A DNA stretch of 64,000 bases, from positions 1,924,501 to 1,988,500 of the forward strand of contig NZ_CP133548.1 of the NCBI RefSeq assembly GCF_031198435.1, written 5' to 3'. Source of the stretch: Pleionea litopenaei. GTDB taxonomy: Bacteria; Pseudomonadota; Gammaproteobacteria; Enterobacterales; Kangiellaceae. The notes beneath the pieces were generated by a model. It was not told where the DNA came from, searched no databases, and saw only the letters and a list, made by a program, of their open reading frames with translations. Made by a program: the position numbers and the translations under genes. Within the stretch, counting starts at the first letter, position 1, and each line of letters starts with the position of its first letter. This document shows positions 29,283 to 41,501 of the stretch, in pieces.

Positions 29283-29314
29283 AAAAAAGGGGCTTTTCAG
29301 CCCCTTATTTTTTT
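29283..29314. terminator. Bidirectional Rho-independent terminator
   Basis: AAGGGGCT (29287-29294), loop TTTC, AGCCCCTT (29299-29306), then ATTTTTTTT on the plus strand; an A-run at 29283-29288 gives a T-run on the minus strand. It can end both purA transcription from the right and transcripts from the left. Confidence 0.88.
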
Positions 29315-29481
29315 AGAATCAAGAATACTTTTGAGTCAATGATTCCTTTCATTCAATGGCACCTTTAAATCAATAATGTCGTGTTGATTACCTACCAATA
29401 CGACATTCTAACCTGTTGGCAGTATCGAGTTTAGATTTTACTGCCACAGCAGAGGTTAACCACCACACTCTAAAACCACGG

Positions 29482-31024
<1,543 letters not shown>

Positions 31025-31213
31025 TTAAAAAGAAGCGAGACTCCAGGCAACCATAATTCCGCTCAGCATTAATGCAGCGCCAAGATAACGCAAGTTGGCG
31101 TCGGATTGAGCTGCGAGAGCTAACATGGCTGCACGCCATAATTGCGGATTAACAAATGGCAAAATCCCCTCAAACACCATCATCAGGGCAATCGCCGTTA
31201 AAATTGAGTGCAT
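31025..31213 (-). CDS. DUF2065 family small inner-membrane protein (YjeT-like)
   Basis: 62 residues from ATG 31213 with AGGTG six bases before; an in-frame GTG at 31222 is less likely. Two hydrophobic segments (about 3-22 and 42-60), with the family motif MVFEGILPFVNPQLWR. Position between hflC and purA is the conserved location of yjeT. Function unknown. Confidence 0.88.
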   Translation of the reverse strand: MHSILTAIALMMVFEGILPFVNPQLWRAAMLALAAQSDANLRYLGAALMLSGIMVAWSLASF

Positions 31214-31278
31214 AAAATTCACCTAGCCAGAAATTCGCAGATTAAGCCAATGTGCGATCTTAATAAGATTGTAACAAC

Positions 31279-31310
31279 AAAAAGCCCAGCACTAAGGCTG
31301 GGCTTTTATT
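31279..31310. terminator. Bidirectional Rho-independent terminator after hflC
   Basis: AAAAGCCCAG (31281-31290) pairs with CTGGGCTTTT (31299-31308) around an eight-base loop, with A/T runs on both sides. It separates the hfl genes from the DUF2065-purA part. Confidence 0.88.
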
Positions 31311-31328
31311 TCGATAGCGGTTTTAGTG

Positions 31329-32216
31329 CTACTTTCCGCTGGAGTCTTTCAAGTACTTGAAGAACTCACTATCAGGCTTAATAACCAGTACATCATCTTT
31401 GTTGCTGAATGACTTTTTATAGGCATCAAGACTACGTAAGAACGCGTAAAACTCAGGGTTCTTATTGTAAGTTTCAGCATAGATTCGCGCGACTTCAGCA
31501 TCCGCTTCACCACGTGTTGTACGAGCATACTCATCGGCTTCTGCAATGATTCGTTGAACATCAGCATCCGTTTTAGCCTTCAAGATATTTCCTTCTTTTT
31601 GCCCTTGCGAACGAATATCAATCGCTGTAGCCCGTCGCTCAGATTTGATTTGCTCGTATACATCAAGCACAACTTCAGGTGTGTAATTAACTTTCTTAAC
31701 TCGAATATCCACCACCTCTATACCATACTCTGGCACACGTTGATTGACGTCTGAGCGAATCTCTTCCATCAAATCCTGGCGTTGCTCTGAAATTGAATCT
31801 TGTAAGGTTCGTTGACCAAACTGATCTCGCAGACCATTGTCAACGAGCCGTTCTATCAGCTTTTCCGCTTCGCGGAACTGCCCGTTAGTACGCAAATAAA
31901 ACTGAGAAAAATCATTCACTCGCCAGAGAACATAGGTATCAACATTTAAAAACTGCTTATTCGATGTTGTGAATACGTCCGGACGAGGATCCATAGTTTG
32001 CACGCGCGCGTCGAGCTTTATCATGTTCTCAAAAAATGGAAGCTTAAAGTGAAGTCCTGGCTCGAACACAACTGGTAAGTCATTCGCATCTCGCTCAACT
32101 TTTCCGAAACGCAGCTTCAATGCTCTCTCAGCTTCATTGACTCTGAAGATTGAGTTTGCGCCTGTAATGACTAACAAGCCAACTAGAGCAACGATAAATA
32201 CGGTTCTAAATTGCAT
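31329..32216 (-). CDS. hflC: FtsH protease modulator HflC
   Basis: 295 residues: one N-terminal membrane anchor (3-21) and a periplasmic SPFH/prohibitin domain (about 22-190: EAERALKLRFGKVE, EPGLHFKLPFFENMI), then a coiled coil (KSERRATAIDIRSQGQKE, EADEYARTTRGEADAEVARIYAE). HflC with HflK forms the cage around FtsH and limits its proteolysis. It starts one base after the hflK stop. Confidence 0.97.
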   Translation of the reverse strand: MQFRTVFIVALVGLLVITGANSIFRVNEAERALKLRFGKVERDANDLPVVFEPGLHFKLPFFENMIKLDARVQTMDPRPDVFTTSNKQFLNVDTYVLWRVNDFSQFYLRTNGQFREAEKLIERLVDNGLRDQFGQRTLQDSISEQRQDLMEEIRSDVNQRVPEYGIEVVDIRVKKVNYTPEVVLDVYEQIKSERRATAIDIRSQGQKEGNILKAKTDADVQRIIAEADEYARTTRGEADAEVARIYAETYNKNPEFYAFLRSLDAYKKSFSNKDDVLVIKPDSEFFKYLKDSSGK

Positions 32217-32217
32217 T

Positions 32218-33243
32218 CTATTGCTCCTTCTTCTTTTTCATTATTTGATCAAGAGGCAAATACATCATGTTGTTACCCCCATCAACATCAACCATTACTT
32301 TGGTCGAGTTAGACAAAATCTGCTCTAAAGTCTCAATGTACAACCGGTCACGAGTCACTCGAGGTGCAGCTTCATATTGAGGCAATAACTTTGCGAAACG
32401 AGCTACTTCACCATTTGCCTGAGCGAGCGTTCGAGCTTTATAAGCATCAGCTTGTTGTCTTAGCTGCTCAGCATTAGCAGTTGCTTTCGGAAGCTCTTCA
32501 TTACGATAGGCTTCGGCATTCTGCACTTCTTTCTTTGCATCTTGTTCAGCACTGTTCACGTCAGCAAAAACTTCATTAAGAGCCGGAGGAGGGTTCGCTT
32601 TTTCTAAAGTTACCTGCTCGATCTTCAACCCAGTCTGGTAAGAATCTAGAATTCGAATTAACTCAACCGATAACTCGTTACGAATTCGTGTTTTTTCGGT
32701 GGTTAGAAGGTCATCTACTTGGCTATCACCGACAACTTGACGTAATGCACTTTCTGCGGCTTGCACAAGGGTAAAATCAGGTGTCGATAAGTTAAACAGA
32801 AAGTCTTTCGGATCATCGATACGATATTGAATACCAATTTCAACATCAATAATGTTTAAGTCTTTCGTCAACATGCTACCGTCGACACGTTTCTGATCTA
32901 CCTTATTAACGTTAACCTTTGTCAAAGTCGAAATACCATAAGGTACCCAGTTAATTCCTGGCCCAACAATGTCTCGAAATTTCCCAAACGTCAGAACAAC
33001 ACCACGCTCTTGTTCATTGACGGTGTGAATTCCGGCAATTACCCAAAACACAAATCCCACCACCAAACCTATAAACACAAAAGGCTTCATGCTGGCTGGC
33101 TTTTGATTGCCGCCATTGCCATTGCCTCCAGAAATCTTTTTCCAAAGATTTTTTATGGCTTCGTCCATATCTGGCGGTCCATTTTGTTTGTTCCGGTTAC
33201 CCCAAGGGTCTTTATTGTTTCCGCCCGGCGAATTCCAGGTCAT
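32218..33243 (-). CDS. hflK: FtsH protease modulator HflK
   Basis: 341 residues. The Gly/Asn/Pro-rich cytoplasmic N-terminus (about 1-50, GGNNKDPWGNRN) and membrane segment (about 52-68) are typical of HflK. The SPFH domain (about 75-260) has NEQERGVVLTFGKF and GPGINWVPYGI, followed by a coiled coil (LRQQADAYKARTLAQANGEVARF). Translated with hflC. Located 25 bases after hflX, so all three are one operon. Confidence 0.97.
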   Translation of the reverse strand: MTWNSPGGNNKDPWGNRNKQNGPPDMDEAIKNLWKKISGGNGNGGNQKPASMKPFVFIGLVVGFVFWVIAGIHTVNEQERGVVLTFGKFRDIVGPGINWVPYGISTLTKVNVNKVDQKRVDGSMLTKDLNIIDVEIGIQYRIDDPKDFLFNLSTPDFTLVQAAESALRQVVGDSQVDDLLTTEKTRIRNELSVELIRILDSYQTGLKIEQVTLEKANPPPALNEVFADVNSAEQDAKKEVQNAEAYRNEELPKATANAEQLRQQADAYKARTLAQANGEVARFAKLLPQYEAAPRVTRDRLYIETLEQILSNSTKVMVDVDGGNNMMYLPLDQIMKKKKEQ

Positions 33244-33268
33244 ATTGATCTCCAGTTTCTTATCAAAG

Positions 33269-34570
33269 TTAAGTTAAGAGGTTGGAGTCATGCTCCAACC
33301 TTTTTAAATCAATCTCATTTTTTCGTTCAAGGCGCTTCCAGTCAGCAATCGTCATTCTGACTTCAATAATAAACTCGCCCTGGTCTGTGATACGCTCTGA
33401 CTGAACACATTTTAAATCGTACAACTGCCCGCGCAGTGCCATTTCAGCGGGTGACAAGCGCAAAACGGTCTCAACCCAATCTTGCTGCAATAATGCTGCA
33501 ATAGTTTCAAACAATCCGTCGAGCCCTACACCTGTAACCGCAGAACAATATACACGATAGCGCTCAGTTTCAGGATCTTTCTCGACTCGTGCTGCCATAC
33601 CATCGACTTTATCAGACTTATTGTACACTTCTACTAAAGGGCTGTCGTTAGCACCAATTTCATCTAGAACTAGGTAAACCTGTTCTTTATTATCTTCTCT
33701 TCGTTCGTCCGATGCATCAATAACATGTAACAAAATATCGGCTTCACGGCTTTCTTGCAATGTCGCTTTAAAGGCAGCAACCAAGTCATGTGGCAAGTGC
33801 CGAATAAACCCAACGGTATCGGCCAATATCACGCTTTGTTGTTCGTTGATGTTAATACGTCTGTGAGTTGGATCTAGAGTCGCAAATAACTGATCGGCAG
33901 CGAGTACCCGAGACTCGGTTAAGCGATTGAACAAGGTCGACTTTCCAGCATTGGTGTACCCAACGAGAGACACCGTCGGTACATTCGCACGTTTACGCGA
34001 ACGGCGGCCTTGTTCTCGTTGACGCTCAACCTTTTCTAAACGTTTACGAATCGTCTTTATACGCTCTCTTAGTAAACGACGGTCAGTCTCTAACTGAGTT
34101 TCGCCCGGTCCTCGCAGACCGATACCGCCCTTTTGGCGCTCTAAGTGAGTCCATCCACGAACCAATCGAGTGGAGATGTGTTGCAGCTGAGCCAGTTCGA
34201 CTTGAAGCTTCCCTTCATGAGTATGGGCTCGCTGGGCAAAAATATCGAGAATCAACCCGGTCCGGTCAACCACACGGCATTTAGTTAAATATTCAATATT
34301 ACGTTCTTGAGAGGGTGAGAGACTGTGATTGAACAGCACGACATCGGCTTTCTCTTGCTCCACTAAATCGGCCACTTCTTCTATTTTTCCCGTGCCGACA
34401 AAATATTTCGGCTGCGGAGACGAACGACTGGTGGTGATTATTCCCAGAATCTCAAGGCCTGCAGAAGTGGTTAAATCTACAAATTCGGTAAGGTCTTCCT
34501 GATTATTTTGGTCAGGAAAGTCAACATGGACAAGGACAGCGCGCTCGCCACCCTGATAACGGTCAAACAC
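33269..34570 (-). CDS. hflX: Ribosome-splitting GTPase HflX
   Basis: 433 residues from a GTG start; the N-terminus MFDRYQGGERAVLVHVDF matches the family. N-terminal HflX domain (about 1-195, GPGETQLETDRRLLRERI) and GTPase domain (about 200-370): G1 GYTNAGKSTLFN, G3 DTVGFIRHLP, G4 NKSDKV, G5 CSAVTG. HflX rescues stalled or stressed ribosomes and splits 70S particles. Between hfq and hflK as in E. coli and Pseudomonas. Confidence 0.97.
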   Translation of the reverse strand: MFDRYQGGERAVLVHVDFPDQNNQEDLTEFVDLTTSAGLEILGIITTSRSSPQPKYFVGTGKIEEVADLVEQEKADVVLFNHSLSPSQERNIEYLTKCRVVDRTGLILDIFAQRAHTHEGKLQVELAQLQHISTRLVRGWTHLERQKGGIGLRGPGETQLETDRRLLRERIKTIRKRLEKVERQREQGRRSRKRANVPTVSLVGYTNAGKSTLFNRLTESRVLAADQLFATLDPTHRRININEQQSVILADTVGFIRHLPHDLVAAFKATLQESREADILLHVIDASDERREDNKEQVYLVLDEIGANDSPLVEVYNKSDKVDGMAARVEKDPETERYRVYCSAVTGVGLDGLFETIAALLQQDWVETVLRLSPAEMALRGQLYDLKCVQSERITDQGEFIIEVRMTIADWKRLERKNEIDLKRLEHDSNLLT

Positions 34571-34671
34571 TCTGTGAAGCTACCTGTATAAAGTTGTAAA
34601 AGATCGGAGCAATATTATACCAAGACAACGTAGGCGGTTGCCTTGGTTTATGTGCAAAAACTTAATGATGA

Positions 34672-34935
34672 TTACGCGTTGTGACCCGCGTCTTCGTCAC
34701 CGTTACCATTTTCACCGGTGTGTGGTAAGCGAACATTACGCGCCGGAACGATGGTCGAAATTGCATGCTTGTAAACCATTTGGCTAACAGTGTTTTTAAG
34801 TAACACTACAAACTGATCAAATGACTCTACCTGCCCTTGTAATTTAATGCCGTTCACCAAGTAAATCGCGACTGGAACGCGTTCGCGGCGTAAAGCATTT
34901 AAGAAAGGGTCTTGTAAAGATTGCCCTTTTGGCAT
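34672..34935 (-). CDS. hfq: RNA chaperone Hfq
   Basis: 87 residues, short-tailed. Sm1 and Sm2 motifs are complete: [19 protein letters not shown] at the start with Q8, the YKHAIS motif in the proximal-face pocket, and DQFVVLL. The C-terminal tail is short and acidic ([13 protein letters not shown]). It pairs small RNAs with mRNAs and binds A-rich sequence on its distal face. GGAG precedes the ATG. About 200 bases separate it from miaA, room for its own promoter. Confidence 0.98.
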   Translation of the reverse strand: MPKGQSLQDPFLNALRRERVPVAIYLVNGIKLQGQVESFDQFVVLLKNTVSQMVYKHAISTIVPARNVRLPHTGENGNGDEDAGHNA

Positions 34936-35134
34936 GGTAACTCTCCTTATACTGTTATTGTTCTAATCCCGTTTTCTTATTCTCGGGAGCTCTTGCAGAC
35001 ATAAAACCCAAAAAATTTGGTTTAAATATAACTCGAAGACAGAAGCAAGTAATCACTTACTCGACTTGCATCGAGTCAAAAAAATTACGACGCGCGCAAC
35101 TTCCATAATAGTGTAGCATGCCTTCACCAAACTG

Positions 35135-36085
35135 CTATATGGAGATATTACCCATTTTTTTCAATAGTTTGTGACAATTATTTGCGGCCAACGAGTCCAT
35201 CCACTCAACCCCTTCCCAACTGCGTAACCAAGTGAACTGTCGTTTTGCCAACTGACGTGTCGCGACGATCCCTCGAAAACGCGCTTCTTCGAGAGACAGC
35301 TCACCGCTTAAATATTGCCACATTTGACGATAACCGACACACCGAATGGATGGGTGCTCTAGGGTCAGATCTCCCCGTTCATATAGCTTGCGGACCTCTT
35401 CTTCAAATCCTGCGGCTAGCATCTGATCAAAACGTTTTTCTATACGCTGATGCAAAACATCTCGCTCGGTGGGCGCGATGGCCACTTGTAACAAAGGGTA
35501 AGGAAAAGAATACTGTTCTTGCTCGGCGTGATATTGAGAAAGAGGTTTACCCGACATTAAATACACTTCAACGGCTCTTGACACTCTTTGTGTGTCGGTA
35601 GCGTGCAGTCGCTCAGCCGTCTTCGGGTCAAACGTCGCCAAATAGGCATGCAACTGTTCAATCCCATGTTCGCGAATTCGTTGTTGAACCTGTTGTCGAA
35701 CCTGTTCATCGGTTGCGGGAAGATCCGCCAAACCGGCCACCAACGCTTTAAAGTACAACATGGTGCCACCGGCAAGAATTGGCGAACGACCACGCGCTTT
35801 TATGTCATCAATGAGTCGAAAAGTATCCGCCAGGAAGTCTGCCGCTGAATAGCTTTCGGCAGGATCGCAAATATCCAGTAAATGATGAGGAATGCCTGCT
35901 TGTTCTTCTTTCGTTGGTTTCGCAGTGCCTATATCCATACCGCGGTAGATCAAGGCTGAATCGACGCTGATGATCTCGCCGTCAATGGCTTGCGCTAGCC
36001 CAATGGACAAGTCAGTTTTGCCCGACGCTGTCGGCCCCATAATCGATACTATCGGCAACTCGCGGGAAGCTTTCGGTAGAGTCAT
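35135..36085 (-). CDS. miaA: tRNA dimethylallyltransferase
   Basis: 316 residues. P-loop [11 protein letters not shown], the [16 protein letters not shown] substrate segment, and [15 protein letters not shown] and [13 protein letters not shown] are the MiaA signatures. It puts the isopentenyl group on A37 of UNN-reading tRNAs. Usual order mutL-miaA-hfq; 13 bases after the mutL stop. Confidence 0.97.
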   Translation of the reverse strand: MTLPKASRELPIVSIMGPTASGKTDLSIGLAQAIDGEIISVDSALIYRGMDIGTAKPTKEEQAGIPHHLLDICDPAESYSAADFLADTFRLIDDIKARGRSPILAGGTMLYFKALVAGLADLPATDEQVRQQVQQRIREHGIEQLHAYLATFDPKTAERLHATDTQRVSRAVEVYLMSGKPLSQYHAEQEQYSFPYPLLQVAIAPTERDVLHQRIEKRFDQMLAAGFEEEVRKLYERGDLTLEHPSIRCVGYRQMWQYLSGELSLEEARFRGIVATRQLAKRQFTWLRSWEGVEWMDSLAANNCHKLLKKMGNISI

Positions 36086-36098
36086 CGAAGTTCACTCA

Positions 36099-38003
36099 TC
36101 AAAGTTGACTCCCCAATCGCTTTGCCACGACATCGCTGGATATCGACAAGATATGTTGAGAAGAGATTTCACCGCGGGTTAACGCTTGACGCCCCCAATC
36201 CACTAACCCATCGAAAACAGCCGCTTGCTCACTCGGCTCAATCTTGAGTAATGCATCGAGTAGACGCTGTCGAACTTGCTCTAACGAAAGCTCGGGAACC
36301 ACCGTCGACATGAGCATAGTCGTCAGCCCTTGAACCCACCAAGTTACCGGTAGATTAATCGGCAGCTCTGGAAGCTTACGCAGCATGAGCTGCTGCTCGC
36401 CAGCGGGTGATAACTCAATACCAAGCTGCACCAGTGAAGAATAGAGTTCCGCTTGCTCGATCCAGTCGGTGCTTTGTACTGCAAAAACTTGCGGAATCAG
36501 TAATGGCTTGGTGGGTATCGACGTATGACTTAACTGCTGAGCTAAATATTCGATGTAAGCTCCCCAAACATCGACCAGGAGTAATTGAGCGCTCGAACGG
36601 TCGATCCAATAGCGACCAAGCCACAAAGCTTCGCCTTGGTTTGTCGAAATAACTTTGGCAGACTGATTCCCGATTTGACGGTCATTCTCTTCTGAGTGCG
36701 GCTGACGATGCGCTGAAGGTAATGGATTGGATGCTTGCTGAGCGCTCGCATACACCGACCGACTCGCCTGAACCACGGCCGGCGAAGGGCGATAATTTGG
36801 TTGGTAACTTGATTGAGAACTTGATCGAGAACTTGATCGATAATGCCTTGGTGAGTCAGCCGCCGAGGCATCAATCGCGCTGCCTCCCGAGTTTTCAGTC
36901 CATGTTGCTTGCTGACTCAACGCATTCGCCTCACTTGGCACGCTTGGAGCTTCATTTGCACTAGAAGCGGCAACACTTGAGTCAAATAGAGTCGCTTCAG
37001 AAGCCAAACATTGTTGCAACAACTTCACTAAAAAATCGTGTACAAACCGGGGATTACGAAAACGAACTTCATGTTTGGTTGGGTGAACGTTCACATCCAC
37101 TTCGCTCGGTGGGCAATCAATGTAAATGACATAAGACGCGAATCGCCCTGTCGGTATCAATCCTGAATAGCTTTGTCGAATAGCGTGACTGAGTAATCGA
37201 TCTTTAACCGGTCGTTGATTGATAAAAATAAATTGAGTGTCTGATTCACTGCGATGATAATTGGGAGATGCCAGCCACCCATAAATCTTCAGCTGTTCTA
37301 ACTCACCCGAAAAGGCAATGGCCGCTTTGCAAAAAGCACTGCCACACACGGCTTTCAGTTTTACTTCTGGGTTATTGGTTGCCGCCGGAAAACGTCGCAC
37401 CACTTTGCCGTTGTGCTTTAACACCAAGGCAACATCGGGGTTGGCCAAAGCGACTCGTTTAACGACGTCTTCGATATGAGTAAACTCGGTTTTTTCGGTG
37501 CGTAAAAACTTTCTGCGAGCCGGCGTATTAAAAAATAAGTCAGCAACTTCAATACAAGTACCTACAACCGCTGCAGCCGGAGAAACCTTTACCGCCATGT
37601 CGCGGCCTTCAGTCACAGCCTGCCAGCCAATATCCTGTCCCTCTTGACGACTGCGTAATAGCAGCCGAGAGACTGACGCAATACTGGCTAACGCTTCACC
37701 ACGAAATCCCATACTCGCAACCGCACATAAATCATCAAATGAACGAATTTTACTGGTTGCGTGACGGCTCAAGGCCAGGGGAAGATCATCTTTGTGAATA
37801 CCGCGACCATTATCAACAATTCGGATCAGTCGCGCTCCGCCACGTTCAATGTCAATATCGATTCGGGTCGCCTCAGCATCCACACTGTTTTCTAATAATT
37901 CCTTAACCACAGAAGCGGGTCTTTCGACCACTTCTCCTGCAGCTATCTGGTTGGCTAGCTGATTATCAAGCTGATGGATTCGTTCCGATGTTTGCTTGGT
38001 CAT
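36099..38003 (-). CDS. mutL: DNA mismatch repair protein MutL
   Basis: 634 residues. GHKL ATPase at the N-terminus (1-330): [23 protein letters not shown] (E in the metal site), [21 protein letters not shown]; transducer domain with [13 protein letters not shown] Ser/Gln/Pro-rich linker about 345-440 and the C-terminal dimerisation domain about 450-634. The linker contains a repeat of three tetrapeptides encoded by a 12-bp tandem repeat. No DQHA(X)2E(X)4E endonuclease motif is visible, consistent with a dam/MutH-type gammaproteobacterium. Confidence 0.97.
   Translation of the reverse strand: MTKQTSERIHQLDNQLANQIAAGEVVERPASVVKELLENSVDAEATRIDIDIERGGARLIRIVDNGRGIHKDDLPLALSRHATSKIRSFDDLCAVASMGFRGEALASIASVSRLLLRSRQEGQDIGWQAVTEGRDMAVKVSPAAAVVGTCIEVADLFFNTPARRKFLRTEKTEFTHIEDVVKRVALANPDVALVLKHNGKVVRRFPAATNNPEVKLKAVCGSAFCKAAIAFSGELEQLKIYGWLASPNYHRSESDTQFIFINQRPVKDRLLSHAIRQSYSGLIPTGRFASYVIYIDCPPSEVDVNVHPTKHEVRFRNPRFVHDFLVKLLQQCLASEATLFDSSVAASSANEAPSVPSEANALSQQATWTENSGGSAIDASAADSPRHYRSSSRSSSQSSYQPNYRPSPAVVQASRSVYASAQQASNPLPSAHRQPHSEENDRQIGNQSAKVISTNQGEALWLGRYWIDRSSAQLLLVDVWGAYIEYLAQQLSHTSIPTKPLLIPQVFAVQSTDWIEQAELYSSLVQLGIELSPAGEQQLMLRKLPELPINLPVTWWVQGLTTMLMSTVVPELSLEQVRQRLLDALLKIEPSEQAAVFDGLVDWGRQALTRGEISSQHILSISSDVVAKRLGSQL
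36806..36841. repeat. Three 12-bp tandem repeats within the mutL linker
   Basis: AACTTGATTGAG, AACTTGATCGAG and AACTTGATCGAT in direct succession (36806, 36818, 36830). On the coding strand they encode repeated Arg/Gln-Ser-Ser-Ser units in the flexible linker, so copy changes would keep frame. Confidence 0.85.
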
Positions 38004-38007
38004 ATGA

Positions 38008-39312
38008 CTAACGAGTTAATTTCAATCGTTGACCAATTCGAATGTCATCGCCGTTCAGTTTATTCAATTGTTTTAACTCTGCGATGCTCAAATTAAATCG
38101 CGATGCTATTCCAGATAAAGTGTCACCACTTTTTATGGTGTAGTGAGTGGGCTTTTTTCGCTGAGACGCAAACAGGGTTCCGTCGGGAGGATTGTCTTTA
38201 AAGTATACGTGCAATCCATCATAAATCGCGTTAGCAAGCTTTTGTCGATGCGATGAACTGCGAAGTAATTTTTCTTCTTGAGGATTAGAAATAAACGCTA
38301 ACTCGACCAACATGGCAGGTATATCTGGCATTTTTAAAACCACAAATGCCGCTCGCTCAACGCGCTTTTTATGCATCTTCGGCGCAACTCGTGCCATTTT
38401 ATGATGCACATGAGTAGCGGCATCAAGGCTTGCACTAACAGAGTAAGACGTAGATAAATCGAGAAGTACTTTTGCCAATAATGGATCTTTGTTGCTTAAA
38501 CTTTCTACGCCACCGAGCAAATCCGATTCATTTTCTCGTTGCTCTAACCAGCGCCCCATTTCTGACTCTGCACCTTTCGGAGAAACAACCCAAACCGAAG
38601 AGCCTCGTGCTCGCTTATCGTGGAACCCATCGGCGTGTATTGATACAAAGATATCCGCTTGGTTTTGCCGCGCGATTTGGGTTCGTTTACGTAAATTAAT
38701 AAAGTAGTCACCCTTACGAACCAACACCGCTTTCATCCCCGGTGTTGCATCGACTTTTTTTGCCAACTCTTTAGCAACACTCAACGCAATGGTCTTTTCA
38801 AGAGTACCTTTCGCTCCTACCGCACCCGGATCATCCCCACCATGTCCGGCGTCAATGGCAACCACAATATCGCGTTTTCCTGTGGTGGTGGCGGCCTTAG
38901 GTTTCGGTGGCTCTTCTTGGTTACTTTCATCCAACAGGTCGACAACCAGTCGATGCCCATAACTTTGGTAGGGTTCTAACTCAAATGACTTAAACGACAC
39001 AGTGCGCTTGAGATCTAAAACAACACGAACTGAATTATCTTTTTCACTGGTTCTAACGTGCTGTACCAAGGACGATTTAATATCGAGATCGGCGGGATCA
39101 AAACTTAATGCTGCGCCTTTTAAGTCGATCACCATACGGTCAGGATCTTTCAGGGTAAAGATACTGTGTTCAGCAGGCCCGGTTAGGTCAACCACCACGC
39201 GAGTGCTATCAGGCGACTGCCAAAAGCGCATGCCTTTGATATTTGCAGCGAAAAGATTGGCTGCCAGCAATGACGCTAAAATAAGCACCGTTCTTATCAT
39301 TAATTTTTCCAT
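38008..39312 (-). CDS. amiB: N-acetylmuramoyl-L-alanine amidase, AmiB/AmiC type with LysM
   Basis: About 434 residues from ATG 39312 (an internal ATG at 39300 is also possible). Signal peptide ([13 protein letters not shown]), AMIN domain about 24-135 (targets septal peptidoglycan), amidase_3 domain about 150-370 with zinc ligands in [14 protein letters not shown] and SIHADGF, and one C-terminal LysM ([19 protein letters not shown]). It splits daughter-cell peptidoglycan and is normally activated by EnvC or NlpD. Four bases before the mutL start, so cotranscribed. Confidence 0.96.
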   Translation of the reverse strand: MEKLMIRTVLILASLLAANLFAANIKGMRFWQSPDSTRVVVDLTGPAEHSIFTLKDPDRMVIDLKGAALSFDPADLDIKSSLVQHVRTSEKDNSVRVVLDLKRTVSFKSFELEPYQSYGHRLVVDLLDESNQEEPPKPKAATTTGKRDIVVAIDAGHGGDDPGAVGAKGTLEKTIALSVAKELAKKVDATPGMKAVLVRKGDYFINLRKRTQIARQNQADIFVSIHADGFHDKRARGSSVWVVSPKGAESEMGRWLEQRENESDLLGGVESLSNKDPLLAKVLLDLSTSYSVSASLDAATHVHHKMARVAPKMHKKRVERAAFVVLKMPDIPAMLVELAFISNPQEEKLLRSSSHRQKLANAIYDGLHVYFKDNPPDGTLFASQRKKPTHYTIKSGDTLSGIASRFNLSIAELKQLNKLNGDDIRIGQRLKLTR

Positions 39313-39434
39313 CAACTACAACATCTTTATTTTATGGACTGGCTGACACTTCAGCTCTTGATCTTGCTCTAGCGACGTAATGCTAGGCTCCCCTATTCTT
39401 TATTGGACACTAAAAGTGCCTATAGTTCCACAGC

Positions 39435-39926
39435 TTATGACTGTTCCGCTGACTCTGAACTTAACCGGCGCTCCCAACGTTGAGTGATATGCTGTATCAA
39501 CTCTGAGTCACCGGTCATGGTAAGCTCCCGCCCACGTGAGAGATACGCTAGATTGATCACTAACTCTGGCTCCGGCAACCAACCCGCACCACGCTCCGGC
39601 CACTCGATCAAAGAGGCCGCATTAGGTTGGTTTAAATACTCATCAACGCCAATAAACTCCAATTCTTCTGGGTCACTAATGCGGTATAAGTCAAAATGAT
39701 ACACTACCCAACCGTCTAACTCATAGGGTTCGACCAAGGTGTAGGTTGGGCTTTTGGTGGAACCTTGAAAACCAACGCCACGTAATACACCTCGAACTAA
39801 CGTGGTTTTTCCGGCACCCAAATCACCGTTTAAAAAGACCAGCGTCTGCCGACCTTTCAATTCGGCGCCCAGTAGACCACCAAACGCTAATGTATCTGTC
39901 TCGTCATGTAACAAAACCGTCGTCAC
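39435..39926 (-). CDS. tsaE: tRNA threonylcarbamoyladenosine synthesis ATPase TsaE
   Basis: 163 residues from a GTG. Walker A LNGDLGAGKTTLVRG; SPTYTLVEPYE and VYHFDLYRI are family signatures; EWPERG precedes the C-terminal end. It works with TsaB and TsaD to make t6A37. The start is two bases from the end of nnr and a 120-base gap leads to amiB. Confidence 0.95.
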   Translation of the reverse strand: MTTVLLHDETDTLAFGGLLGAELKGRQTLVFLNGDLGAGKTTLVRGVLRGVGFQGSTKSPTYTLVEPYELDGWVVYHFDLYRISDPEELEFIGVDEYLNQPNAASLIEWPERGAGWLPEPELVINLAYLSRGRELTMTGDSELIQHITQRWERRLSSESAEQS

Positions 39927-39928
39927 GA

Positions 39929-41467
39929 TTATTCGCCCATCGGATTAACAAGGCGGCGAATATACGGGAAAAGGTCTGAGGCTAACAAGCCTCTTTCTTG
40001 TCGAGTACCGTCAATATTAACCGCTAATTCCGCAGCTTCGCCATGAATGGCTACGCCGAGTCGAGCCGCGTCGAGCAAAGACAGCCCCTGTGCAATAAGG
40101 CCCGCGATGATTCCGGTTAAGGTATCGCCCATGCCGCCAGTTGCCATCCCGGGGTTGCCGACATTAATCACATAAATTTGTTCGGCGTCGGCGACTAAGG
40201 TGCCGTACCCCTTCAATATTGCTACTCCGCCGTACCGTTTAGCCAGTTCCGCAACCGCCGAAAATCGATCGGCTTCAATTTTAGCAACGCTAGTATTCAG
40301 CAAACGAGCCGCTTCACCTGGGTGCGGAGTAATCACTCGATTTTCAATCACGTGTGGACGTTGCGCGAGTAAATTTAACGCATCCGCATCCCAAACCGTC
40401 GGCGGTGCTTTGGCCTTTCCGGCGGCGAGATAATCGTCGAGCAAAGCCAGTGCATTTTTGCCCCACTTTAATTGGCCCATACCTGGCCCGACGGCAATCA
40501 CGGTCGCTGCTTCTAATAAACGGCGAAAGCTGTCTTTTGTGGCTGTTTCACTCAACCCATGCGCCATTATCTCTGGCCTTTGCGAAACAATGCTATGTAC
40601 GTGCTCGGGATGAGTGAGCAAGCTCACTAAACCAGCGCCCGTTCGGGCTGCGGCTTCAGAGCACAGTCGAGCAGCACCGGGAAAGCCCAAGGTACCGCCC
40701 AACACTAAACAATGGCCAAAATGCCCCTTATGACTGTGTCTCAGTCGCGGCTTGAGCCACTGTTTTCCTTGGAGGTAATTAAAACGATGGACGTTGGGAT
40801 TCACTAATGAGAAAACGCCTTGTCCGCACTTTAGGTCATTGAGCACCAGCTCTCCGCAAAACTCGGCTGCAATGCCCGTCAACAACCCACGTTTTAAGGC
40901 GATAAAGGTCACGGTAATTGTTGCTCGGATGGCCGCGCCCGCAATGCTGCCAGTATCGGCGATGAGCCCGCTCGGAAGATCCACTGCCACCACTGGCGAA
41001 GAACAGCGGTTAACTTGAGCGATGGCCTCGTCGAAGGGCGCGCGAATATCACCACTGACACCGGTCCCTAGCAGTGCATCCACAATAACGCTGTTATCTT
41101 TATCGTGATGACTTTGAAAGGTCTCAATATGCCAAGGCAGCTGTTCGACACCAATCGATTTTAAACGCATTAATGCGCGCTCAGCATCGCCTTGGCTACT
41201 GTCAGCTCCGGGCATAACCAAAACACTGACCGATAGCCCTGCTTGTGCCGCTAAACGAGCAACAACAAAGCCATCGCCACCGTTATTGCCCTTTCCGCAC
41301 AATACTAATAAATGTCGACGATCTGGCCATCGATCGCGAATTTCACTATAGACAGCGGCTCCTGCTCGCTCCATCAGAGGATAAGTGGAGCCATCATGAA
41401 ATCGCGCATAGAGCTGCTCTAAGCGCTTAACTTCTTCGGCAGTGTAAAGACCTGAGCCGTCCAACAT
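39929..41467 (-). CDS. nnr: Bifunctional NAD(P)H-hydrate repair enzyme Nnr
   Basis: 512 residues. N-terminal epimerase (YjeF_N/NnrE, about 1-215: LCGKGNNGGDGFVVAR, VDALLGTGVSG, VAVDLPSGL) fused to the C-terminal ADP/ATP-dependent dehydratase (NnrD, about 225-505: VLGGTLGFPGAARL, VWDADALNLL, ITPHPGEAARL, NPGMATGGMGDTLTG). Repairs damaged R- and S-NADHX. The gene queG, often next to it, is not present here; orn follows instead. Confidence 0.96.
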   Translation of the reverse strand: MLDGSGLYTAEEVKRLEQLYARFHDGSTYPLMERAGAAVYSEIRDRWPDRRHLLVLCGKGNNGGDGFVVARLAAQAGLSVSVLVMPGADSSQGDAERALMRLKSIGVEQLPWHIETFQSHHDKDNSVIVDALLGTGVSGDIRAPFDEAIAQVNRCSSPVVAVDLPSGLIADTGSIAGAAIRATITVTFIALKRGLLTGIAAEFCGELVLNDLKCGQGVFSLVNPNVHRFNYLQGKQWLKPRLRHSHKGHFGHCLVLGGTLGFPGAARLCSEAAARTGAGLVSLLTHPEHVHSIVSQRPEIMAHGLSETATKDSFRRLLEAATVIAVGPGMGQLKWGKNALALLDDYLAAGKAKAPPTVWDADALNLLAQRPHVIENRVITPHPGEAARLLNTSVAKIEADRFSAVAELAKRYGGVAILKGYGTLVADAEQIYVINVGNPGMATGGMGDTLTGIIAGLIAQGLSLLDAARLGVAIHGEAAELAVNIDGTRQERGLLASDLFPYIRRLVNPMGE

Positions 41468-41501
41468 GGTGCCAACGATTCCTTTGTTATCCCAAATTCA
41501 C

